Of a stretch of 10,557 nucleotides of DNA, positions 1 to 5,785 are shown piece after piece. Location: the NCBI GenBank assembly GCA_016292745.1, contig JAEDFO010000069.1, forward strand, positions 1 through 10,557, written 5' to 3'. The translations under genes and the position numbers were made by a program. How positions within the stretch are numbered: position 1 is the stretch's first letter; each line of letters opens with the position of its first letter. Under the pieces are notes generated by a model. The model was not told where the DNA came from. It saw only the letters and a program-made list of their open reading frames with translations, and did not search any database. The DNA comes from Muribaculaceae bacterium (lineage in GTDB: Bacteria; Bacteroidota; Bacteroidia; Bacteroidales; Muribaculaceae).

Positions 1-54
1 TAGAGCGTCGGATTCATAACCCGGAGGTCTCGAGTTCAATTCTCGATCCCGCTA
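1..54 (+). tRNA. tRNA-Met (CAT anticodon), 5' end outside window
   Basis: This is the 3' two-thirds of a tRNA. Visible parts are the D-stem 3' strand GAGC (3-6), an anticodon arm with loop TTCATAA (13-19; anticodon CAT at 15-17), variable region AGGTC (25-29), T-stem TCGAG/CTCGA (30-34 with 42-46) around loop TTCAATT, and acceptor 3' strand TCCCGCT (47-53) with discriminator A54. CCA is not encoded, as is usual in Bacteroidetes. The GAGC D-stem strand favours an elongator over the initiator, but a CAT anticodon also fits the lysidine-modified tRNA-Ile2, and the missing 5' part prevents a firm choice. Pair 31:39 is A12 with C20, a mismatch. Confidence 0.88.
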
Positions 55-60
55 CCTAAG

Positions 61-100
61 TCAGAGCGATTGTCGTACACGATGATTGCTCTGATTTTTT
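61..100 (+). terminator. Intrinsic terminator of tRNA-Met
   Basis: A 15-bp RNA stem (61-75 with 80-94, three G-U pairs) closes a four-base loop TACA and is followed directly by six T (95-100). It begins seven bases after the tRNA discriminator base, so it ends the tRNA transcript. Confidence 0.88.
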
Positions 101-108
101 GTATGCCT

Positions 109-154
109 CTAAAACAAGTGAGCGCTCAGCTATGTTGCCTGGCGCTCACTTGTT
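109..154 (-). terminator. Terminator of the argH operon (minus strand)
   Basis: Perfect 13-bp arms at 113-125 and 142-154 enclose a 16-base loop, which can extend the stem by CAG/CTG with one bulge. Read on the minus strand the hairpin follows the dehydrogenase stop codon by 19 bases and runs into TTGTTTTAG, a modest T-tract. It faces the tRNA-Met terminator, so the two convergent transcripts are separated by back-to-back hairpins. Confidence 0.75.
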
Positions 155-173
155 CGGGTCTGCTTACCTGAGT

Positions 174-1130
174 TTATTCAACGACGTTTTGCGGATTGTC
201 TTCGACGAATGCCTTCAGGTTCTGGTATGTTATTTCCAGGAGGTTAGTACGGGCCTTGTCGCTTTGCCATGCAATGTGCGGTGTAACGTAGCAATTGCGG
301 GCGTTGATGAGCAGATTCTCAGGGATGGGAGGTTCCACATCGAGCACATCGAGTCCGGCGGCAAACAGATGACCTTCGTTGAGTGCCTTCGATAGCGCAC
401 GTTCATCAACAAGTCCTCCGCGGGCAGTGTTGATAACAATAGCCGAAGGTTTCATCCATTTTAATGTGGTGGTGTTAACGAAATGGTGGTTCTCCTTGGT
501 CAAAGGAGCATTTAGCGAAAGCACGTCGGATTGCTGGAACATTTCTTTCTTTGTTACTTTGGTTATATAGTCGGGAAGTTGCGACTGCTCTTTTGACGTG
601 AATGATATCACTCTCATTCCGAACGCATTTGCAATGCGAGCCACTTCCATGCCAATATTACCAAGTCCATAAATGCCCATAGTGAGGCCGTTGAGTTCAA
701 TCATTTCAGCAAGGCGATAGCTGAAGTTGGGGCAGCGTGACCATTCGCCGTGAATCACCGATTCGGTGTGGAGGTGAACCTGGTCGACAATGTTCAGAAG
801 GTGTGCAAATACAAGTTGCACCACAGAGTGGGTGCTGTATTTGGGAACGTTGCACACGGTTATCCCCAGCGATTTGGCACCATCAATATCAACGTTGTTA
901 TATCCGGTGGCAAGAACACCAATAAACTTTAGGTTTGGCAATTGCTTCATAGTGTCGAGGTCGATAATCACCTTGTTGGTGAAAATCGCAAATGCATCCT
1001 TGGCACGTTCAATGATTTCGTCGTGCTTGGTGTTGTCGAAAACGGTGAGTTCTCCGAATTCCTTCAGCTTATCCCACGACAGGTCGCCGGGATTAGCCAC
1101 ATAACCATCTAAAATAACAATCTTTTTCAT
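174..1130 (-). CDS. D-2-hydroxyacid dehydrogenase (hydroxypyruvate/glycerate dehydrogenase-like)
   Basis: This 318-residue cytosolic enzyme of the D-isomer-specific 2-hydroxyacid dehydrogenase family interconverts a 2-keto acid and a D-2-hydroxy acid using NAD(P)H. The nucleotide-binding motif G-x-G-x-x-G is visible at 155-160 (GLGNIG). The family's catalytic trio is also present: Arg237 in NTARGG, Glu266 in DVLDVEPP and His285 in TPHIAW. The N-terminal substrate-domain motif lies around ATGYNNVD (74-81). Length is normal for glycerate dehydrogenase or hydroxypyruvate reductase (HprA-like), but substrate cannot be read from sequence, and lactate or other keto acids are possible. The ATG at 1130 fits the family N-terminus (MKKIVILDG). 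It is the last gene of a minus-strand operon, 21 bases after the Rieske-like lipoprotein gene, and the hairpin at 113-154 ends the transcript. Family is certain, substrate is inferred. Confidence 0.93.
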   Translation of the reverse strand: MKKIVILDGYVANPGDLSWDKLKEFGELTVFDNTKHDEIIERAKDAFAIFTNKVIIDLDTMKQLPNLKFIGVLATGYNNVDIDGAKSLGITVCNVPKYSTHSVVQLVFAHLLNIVDQVHLHTESVIHGEWSRCPNFSYRLAEMIELNGLTMGIYGLGNIGMEVARIANAFGMRVISFTSKEQSQLPDYITKVTKKEMFQQSDVLSLNAPLTKENHHFVNTTTLKWMKPSAIVINTARGGLVDERALSKALNEGHLFAAGLDVLDVEPPIPENLLINARNCYVTPHIAWQSDKARTNLLEITYQNLKAFVEDNPQNVVE

Positions 1131-1151
1131 GCTGGTTAGAGTATATATGTG

Positions 1152-1646
1152 TTAACGTTGAATTATATATCCATCGATGCTGGCTTTCACAACATTGTAT
1201 CGCTGAAGTCCGTATTTCAGTTCAATTGCTTTGCCGCTCATTGGTGCGCCACTTGCCTCAAGAATGTTGTATGTAGAGCCGCATACTGGGCACACTGCTT
1301 CGTAGGCATCGTTTACGCTCACTCTAACGTCTTTCTTTGCCTCGACAGGGCATGCCAGGTCGTAGGCAATTGGTACGGCGTTAATGTCGCCCATTAACAG
1401 CACGCCGCCAAAACCGGTGTACGACATGGCCGAATACGAGAAATTGGCAGGAATTCGTTCCGATTTGATGAATTTGCGGTATGTACCCACTCCGCTCACA
1501 CCGTAAGTGTTCCAAAGCCCAGCGTTGTCGAGTTCGATGTGAACGGGATAGTAGGGAATACGGTTGCTGTCAACCTTGCTGCACGACACACAGGCGATGA
1601 CAATCATTATCGTTGTGAACAATTGTATTATAGCAGATTTAATCAT
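1152..1646 (-). CDS. Small lipoprotein with Rieske-like core and altered cluster ligands
   Basis: This 164-residue protein begins with a lipoprotein signal: a hydrophobic stretch at 4-18 followed by V-I-A-C with lipidated Cys19. Export to the envelope is therefore likely. The C-terminal part resembles the Rieske fold: CP at 99-100, then C119-P-V-C122-G-S-T-Y, then a glycine-rich turn (GAPMSGKA). A normal Rieske centre uses C-x-H and C-x-x-H. Here the first His position is Val101 and the second is Cys122, so an ordinary [2Fe-2S] site with two His ligands cannot form. It may be a structural relic, a three-Cys metal site or a redox thiol protein. The ATG at 1646 is preferred over upstream starts because it lies four bases after the argH stop and gives a clean signal peptide, while a start at 1868 would run far into argH. 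It sits between argH and the dehydrogenase in one operon. The Rieske relation is inferred by eye. Confidence 0.8.
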   Translation of the reverse strand: MIKSAIIQLFTTIMIVIACVSCSKVDSNRIPYYPVHIELDNAGLWNTYGVSGVGTYRKFIKSERIPANFSYSAMSYTGFGGVLLMGDINAVPIAYDLACPVEAKKDVRVSVNDAYEAVCPVCGSTYNILEASGAPMSGKAIELKYGLQRYNVVKASIDGYIIQR

Positions 1647-1650
1647 ATGT

Positions 1651-2991
1651 TCAGCAGCTAAGAAGTTCATCGAATGCTTTGTGATATGTATCGAAATCGA
1701 ATTGAGCAACGGTGTCGTTAAACAGTGCTGTAATGCGGTCGTTGCACAGATTGCCAATGGAACCTTCATGGGAGTGGTGGATAGCAGGGTCGGGAGTGAA
1801 TAAGCCCGCCTCAATGTCGAGCCCCACTTTTTTGTATGCATCGCGGAATGGCATGCCATTCGAGGCAAGTCGGTTGACTTCCTCCACTGAATACATATAT
1901 TTGTATCGTTCGTCGAGAGCCACCTCGGTGTTCACCTTTATTGATAGCACCATCTTTTCCACCATCGATATTATGCTTTTCAGCTCGTCGAACATTGGCA
2001 GGAACAGTTCCTTGATAATTTGCAGGTCGCGGAAATATCCCGATGGCAGATTGTTGGTTATCATGCTGATTTGGTAGGGAATCGACTGCAGTTTGTTGCA
2101 CTTTGCGCGTGACAGTTCAAACACATCGGGATTCTTCTTGTGCGGCATAATAGACGATCCGGTGGTGAATTCGTCGGGGAGCTTGATGAATGCGAAGTTT
2201 TGTGAATTGAACATGCAGGCGTCGAACGACAACTTTGATATCGTGGCAGCTATTCCGGCAAGGGCATTGGCCACTATACGTTCGGTCTTCCCACGTCCCA
2301 TCTGTGCATGAACCACGTTGAAATCGACCGAGGCAAATCCGAGTAGCTGAGTGGTCATTGTGCGGTTGAGCGGGAAAGAGGAACCATAGCCGGCGGCCGA
2401 GCCTAATGGATTGCGATTGTTTACATTGTAGGCAGCGAGGAGTACCATTAGGTCGTCGATAAGCGCTTCGGCATATGCGCCGAACCATAGTCCGAACGAC
2501 GACGGCATGGCTACCTGTAAGTGGGTGTATCCTGGAATAATAACATCCTTGTAGCGTTCCGATTGGCTAATGAGAGTGTTGAACAGACTCTCTACATGGT
2601 TGACGATGCTTTCGATTTCAGAGCGCATGAACAGACGAAGGTCGACAAGGACCTGGTCGTTGCGTGAGCGGCCTGAATGTATCTTTTTCCCAATGTCGCC
2701 GATACGTTCGGTAAGGAGAAACTCGATCTGCGAGTGCACGTCTTCTATGCCTTCGTCGATGGTGAACTTTCCGTTCTGTATGTCGTGGTATATGCTGATG
2801 AGTTCTTTGCGGATTATTTTCAGCTCGTCGGGGGCAATGAGGCCGATGGTTTCGAGCATGGTGGTGTGGGCGAGCGACCCAATAACATCGTAAGGAGCAA
2901 GGTAAAGGTCCATCTCGCGGTCGAGGCCTATGGTGTAGGTTTCTACATCATGATTAACCTTGACCGATTTTTCCCAAAGTTTAGATGCCAT
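1651..2991 (-). CDS. argH: Argininosuccinate lyase
   Basis: ArgH cleaves argininosuccinate to arginine and fumarate, the last step of arginine synthesis, as a cytosolic homotetramer of the fumarase/aspartase superfamily. The 446 residues carry the superfamily signature G-S-S-I-M-P-H-K-K-N (278-287), whose serines include the catalytic base on the flexible loop. HSGRSRNDQ (105-113) and GYTHLQ with His157 (154-159) complete the active site contributed by neighbouring subunits. Length matches other ArgH proteins (about 445-465). The start at 2991 (MASKLW) is chosen over an in-frame ATG at 3018 because the promoter -7 box lies at 3016-3023, so transcription would begin downstream of 3018. It is the first gene of a three-gene minus-strand operon with the lipoprotein and the dehydrogenase. 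No arginine operator was recognised. Confidence 0.97.
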   Translation of the reverse strand: MASKLWEKSVKVNHDVETYTIGLDREMDLYLAPYDVIGSLAHTTMLETIGLIAPDELKIIRKELISIYHDIQNGKFTIDEGIEDVHSQIEFLLTERIGDIGKKIHSGRSRNDQVLVDLRLFMRSEIESIVNHVESLFNTLISQSERYKDVIIPGYTHLQVAMPSSFGLWFGAYAEALIDDLMVLLAAYNVNNRNPLGSAAGYGSSFPLNRTMTTQLLGFASVDFNVVHAQMGRGKTERIVANALAGIAATISKLSFDACMFNSQNFAFIKLPDEFTTGSSIMPHKKNPDVFELSRAKCNKLQSIPYQISMITNNLPSGYFRDLQIIKELFLPMFDELKSIISMVEKMVLSIKVNTEVALDERYKYMYSVEEVNRLASNGMPFRDAYKKVGLDIEAGLFTPDPAIHHSHEGSIGNLCNDRITALFNDTVAQFDFDTYHKAFDELLSC

Positions 2992-3015
2992 AACATTTAA
3001 ATAGAGGATATTGTG

Positions 3016-3023
3016 CAAAATTA
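3016..3023 (-). promoter_or_regulatory. -7 box of the argH operon promoter
   Basis: On the minus strand this reads TAATTTTG, an exact match to the Bacteroidetes -7 consensus TAnnTTTG. Twenty bases upstream (3044-3049) the minus strand reads TTTATG, a partial -33 element. Transcription should start near 3009, giving a leader of about 18 bases before the argH ATG at 2991. Confidence 0.6.
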
Positions 3024-3124
3024 CAAATATTTCCGATAATTTTCATAAATACGTACATGGCTATAAAAAAAAAGATGAATAAGCTAACTGTTCAGTAAAC
3101 ATCTTGATTGAAATGCTTTAATGC

Positions 3125-3199
3125 GTATCATTGTATAATAACGAGTATCATAAAATTCAAATAAGTCGAAATATTTGCGGATTTCAATGATAATAACGA
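3125..3199 (+). repeat. Direct repeats upstream of the AraC-type gene (possible operator)
   Basis: GTATCAT occurs at 3125-3131 and again at 3145-3151, 20 bases apart (about two helical turns). ATAATAACGA occurs at 3135-3144 and 3190-3199. They lie just upstream of, and partly inside, the predicted promoter of the regulator gene. AraC-family proteins typically bind pairs of direct half-sites about 21 bp apart, so autoregulation or control of the divergent argH operon is possible. The region is AT-rich, so chance repeats cannot be excluded. Confidence 0.35.
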
Positions 3200-3205
3200 A
3201 TTTTG
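3174..3205 (+). promoter_or_regulatory. Candidate promoter of the AraC-type regulator
   Basis: A -33 TTTG at 3174-3177 is followed after 20 bases by GAATTTTG at 3198-3205, which differs from the Bacteroidetes -7 consensus TAnnTTTG only at its first base. The spacing is as expected for this promoter class. Transcription would start near 3212, leaving a leader of about 50 bases before the ATG at 3262. Confidence 0.5.
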
Positions 3206-3261
3206 TATAACCAAGGATCTGAATACTACTGTGGATGTATTATAAATGTATAGTTTGACGT

Positions 3262-4419
3262 ATGGACTATAATTTTTGTGATTTATTTGCCGCTTCGGCA
3301 GCATTGACGCTTGCCGTTGTGCTTGCTTTCGTTAAGATGCCCGGAGGCGAGCAGTGGAGTGCCCTACGCCGAATGAACAGGCTGCTCATAGCATGCTACT
3401 GTGCATTGGGCATATCGAACATCGTCACATCGGTACTTGGAATAGGGCATACTGCCGATCCGGTATTGTATGTTTCAATGCTTGTGGTTTCCATGTATCA
3501 GGCCATGCTGTTCACTGCCACTTGCGTGGCATTTGTTTCCCCCAGCACGATAAGTAGGGAATGGCTCACTACAAATACACTGGTGATATCGTGTTTGGGC
3601 GTAATGCTAATATATTCTGTATGTGCCGGTGGCGCTCAAGTTGAGATTTGGCTATGGGGCTGCACTGCAGCATATGTGTTCCAACTAATTTATTATTGTG
3701 TTGTTTTCCGGGCCAATTACTATCATTGCTTGCATCGCCTTGAAGGAAGCTATGATGACGATATGAGTGGAAGTCTGCGCTTGGTGACGAACGCCTTTTT
3801 TGGTGCACTTACGGTTGGGTTGAGTGCATTGGTGTTCATCGTTTTCCGACTGGATAATATATGGTATAATGTGTTTACCTGCATATACATTATATATTAT
3901 GCCTATTTGGTTATCTGTGTTATCAACTACCGTATAGGTGCCGGGTATATTCTGAAGGTTGTAGCAGCCAAAGAGGACCCTGCTTATGCGACAGTTCCGG
4001 ATGAGTCAACAGATGCAGAAGGGAAAGCAGGCCCAACAATGGATTCATTGCACAATGCCATCGACCCTGAAACAGAGAAGCAATTGGCTGCTGCTTTGGA
4101 AAAATGGGTGGCAACAAAGCAGTATGTGCGCAACGACCAAACTGTTGAGGATATTGCTGCCGAACTTGGCACCACCCATGCCACTCTGAAGTGGTATTTC
4201 ACTAACTGCATTCGCATCCCATTCCGCACATGGCGTCAGGATGTGCGCCTGAACGAGGCAATTCGTTTGCTCAGCGAAGAGGATGCTCCAACGTCGTCAG
4301 TGCACACTATGGTTGGTGTTTCCGATAAGAGTAATTTCCATAAACTGTTCCGCAAGCAAGTTGGGATGTCGCTTCAGGAATTTAAAGAAAAGATAAGAAA
4401 GAGTAGGAAACAAGATTGA
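3262..4419 (+). CDS. Membrane-anchored AraC-family transcriptional regulator
   Basis: The 385-residue protein has two parts. Residues 1-225 contain about seven hydrophobic segments (roughly 8-24, 40-60, 68-92, 105-122, 128-150, 175-196 and 200-222), so it should sit in the inner membrane. Residues 275-380 form an AraC-type double helix-turn-helix: a first HTH around 293-320 (TVEDIAAELGTTHATLKWYF) and the second around 343-372, ending SNFHKLFRKQVGMSLQEF, the classic AraC/XylS signature region. A charged linker (236-275) joins the parts. The architecture suggests a one-component sensor that binds DNA from the membrane. Its signal and targets are unknown. It is divergent from argH and lies directly upstream of three secreted-protein genes in the same direction, which makes those genes and its own promoter candidate targets (inference). 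A terminator follows at 4466. Confidence 0.9.
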   Translation: MDYNFCDLFAASAALTLAVVLAFVKMPGGEQWSALRRMNRLLIACYCALGISNIVTSVLGIGHTADPVLYVSMLVVSMYQAMLFTATCVAFVSPSTISREWLTTNTLVISCLGVMLIYSVCAGGAQVEIWLWGCTAAYVFQLIYYCVVFRANYYHCLHRLEGSYDDDMSGSLRLVTNAFFGALTVGLSALVFIVFRLDNIWYNVFTCIYIIYYAYLVICVINYRIGAGYILKVVAAKEDPAYATVPDESTDAEGKAGPTMDSLHNAIDPETEKQLAAALEKWVATKQYVRNDQTVEDIAAELGTTHATLKWYFTNCIRIPFRTWRQDVRLNEAIRLLSEEDAPTSSVHTMVGVSDKSNFHKLFRKQVGMSLQEFKEKIRKSRKQD

Positions 4420-4465
4420 ATTTTATAAATGTGAATAGCAGATAAAACCAAGATTTGAACGTTTC

Positions 4466-4502
4466 GGCGGGTGTTGATTACTATCGATACCTGCCTTTTT
4501 TT
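4466..4502 (+). terminator. Intrinsic terminator of the AraC-type regulator
   Basis: A 13-bp stem (4466-4478 with 4483-4495, three G-U pairs) closes loop TACT and is followed by seven T (4496-4502). It lies 47 bases after the stop codon and isolates the regulator from the downstream genes. Confidence 0.88.
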
Positions 4503-4541
4503 ATATTCTGAAGATTGAAATGGTTTTGTGGTAAATAACGT

Positions 4542-4599
4542 AATACCATGTTCTGAGCGTGGTATTTCGATAAACCACTCAAAATACCACGCTGTTTTT
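4542..4599 (+). other. Overlapping, mutually exclusive hairpins in the 4420-4742 intergenic region
   Basis: Three copies of one stem sequence lie in a row: AATACCA (4542-4548), TGGTATT (4560-4566) and AAATACCACGCT (4582-4593). The middle copy can pair with the first (7 bp, 11-base loop) or, as part of AGCGTGGTATTT (4556-4567), with the third (perfect 12 bp, 14-base loop). The longer hairpin is followed by GTTTTTC and looks like a terminator. Such a layout resembles an antiterminator/terminator pair, but no convincing promoter was found between 4502 and 4542, and the best promoter box lies downstream at 4624. Confidence 0.45.
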
Positions 4600-4623
4600 C
4601 ATGATTGCTTTTTGCATAAATCG

Positions 4624-4631
4624 TAAATTTG
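4624..4631 (+). promoter_or_regulatory. Candidate -7 box upstream of the LRR pseudogene
   Basis: TAAATTTG is an exact match to the Bacteroidetes -7 consensus TAnnTTTG. No good TTTG stands 19-21 bases upstream, so the call rests on one box. Transcription would start near 4638, giving a leader of about 105 bases. Confidence 0.4.
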
Positions 4632-4742
4632 TAAAGAAGATATAAAAGATGTTGTCTTGGCTTAGACCACAATATACATTTATAGTTTGAGCATCTTAAC
4701 TTATAGTTGATAATTATTTTACAAACTATATATTTTTTTGAT

Positions 4743-5629
4743 ATGACACAAATTCTACTCAAATTGACAAAATCGTATGTAGCGCTGCTCCTCTTTAGCT
4801 TAATTACAATCCCGGCATTTGCTGATGATGTGCAAATAGTTGATGGTGAGGATGACATTGTTGTGCTCAATGACGTGAAATATTTAATTGATCGCGAAGC
4901 CAAAACAGCTGCCCTAACCAATGGGCAATCGGTATCTGGCCAATTCACTATCCCGGAATCATTCACTTTCGAAAATGTAACATATGCAGTAACTGCAATT
5001 AACGCATCGGCATTTCGCGACAATTAGGGATTGAAAACTGTGATAATTCCAAATACTGTTACTGCAATTTCCGCGAGGGCTTTTCAGGATTGTTCGGCAC
5101 TGGTGTCGTTGACTATTCCTAATTCAGTGACTGAGATTGCTAATGTTGTTTTCCAGGATTGTACCAGTCTGACATCAATAGTTCTTCCCGATGAACTGAC
5201 AACCATTGGAGTCTATGCTTTTAAAAACTGCAGCAAACTTCAATCAATATCATTTCCCAAATCATTAACAAAAATTAGTCCACGTGTTTTTGACGGATGT
5301 ACCGGACTGTCGTCAGTAACATGCGAAGCCACAACACAGCCAACAATGTCGACCTCGTTTGATGATGCTGTAAACCAGAACAGTCCGCTATCCGTGCCAC
5401 AAGGTTGTAAGGCTGCCTACCAGTCGGCTGACAATTGGAGCGCTTTCCTAAATATAATCGAAATGGAAGGTTCCGGAATCGACGATGTCGCTGCTGATGA
5501 ATCAGTTAATTGCACCTATTATGATTTGCGCGGCATTAAAGTAGCCGACACCAAGGGTGGTGAGAAGCCTTCGGGACTATCTACTTGGTTCGCCAAGGTT
5601 CAAAAGTGAAGAAGGTTGCAGTTAAATAA
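4743..5629 (+). pseudogene. BspA-like leucine-rich-repeat secreted protein, broken by TAG and a frameshift
   Basis: The ATG at 4743 starts a signal peptide of about 27 residues ending in AFA before DD. After 94 codons an in-frame TAG (5025-5027) interrupts an LRR_5/BspA-type repeat: the frame reads AFRDN, stop, GLKTVIIP, and continues unbroken with repeats of about 23 residues (AFQDCSALVSLTIPNSV, VFQDCTSLTSIVLPDEL, AFKNCSKLQSISFPKSL). A typical LRR cap follows (SVPQGCKAAYQSADNWSAF). A C-terminal domain starts YYDLRGIKVAD and reaches SGLST, then the frame shifts: it now ends at TGA 5607-5609, while the expected ending VRQGSKVKKVAVK followed by TAA (5627-5629) is present in another frame. Restoring 10 bases near 5585 gives a 298-residue reading frame with one TAG. 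Two independent lesions argue for a recent pseudogene over recoding. TTG at 5031 could in theory restart translation, but without a signal peptide. The intact protein would have been a surface adhesin-like LRR protein. Confidence 0.85.
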
Positions 5630-5680
5630 TTTGATTATCACTTTAAAGGATATACAAAATCTCCCTATGAATTAACTTGA

Positions 5681-5723
5681 AAGGCGTGGTATTTTGCGTT
5701 ACAAGTTGAAATACCCGCCTTTT
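5681..5723 (+). terminator. Terminator after the LRR pseudogene
   Basis: AAGGCG (5681-5686) pairs with CGCCTT (5716-5721), and GGTATTT (5688-5694) pairs with AAATACC (5709-5715), with one bulged T. The run continues TTTC. This 13-bp stem begins 52 bases after the ancestral stop. Its GCGTGGTATTT core matches the hairpin at 4557-4567. Confidence 0.75.
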
Positions 5724-5785
5724 CTAATAATTCAGTTAAGCGGAGTTGATTAAAAATTCAAAGCAATTTGTAAACTATAAATACT

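Noticed and set aside
1647..1868. Longer 238-residue version of the lipoprotein starting inside argH
   Set aside because: It would overlap argH by more than 200 bases, its extra residues read as out-of-frame argH, and it would bury the lipoprotein signal.
2992..3018. Upstream ATG giving argH nine extra residues
   Set aside because: The -7 promoter box occupies 3016-3023, so a transcript would begin downstream of this ATG, and the extra residues do not match the usual ArgH N-terminus.
3249..3258. TATAGTTTGA as the promoter box of the AraC-type gene (also at 4681-4690)
   Set aside because: It has the wrong spacing within the box (three bases instead of two between TA and TTTG), and at 3249 it is so close to the ATG that the transcript would be leaderless. 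A better box lies at 3198.
4707..4742. Start at 4707 for the LRR gene
   Set aside because: It adds twelve residues ahead of a good signal peptide beginning at 4743, and the DNA is the A/T-rich leader.
5031..5609. Independent 192-residue gene starting at TTG 5031
   Set aside because: It is in the same frame as the piece before TAG, starts in the middle of an LRR and has no signal peptide. It is the body of the broken gene.
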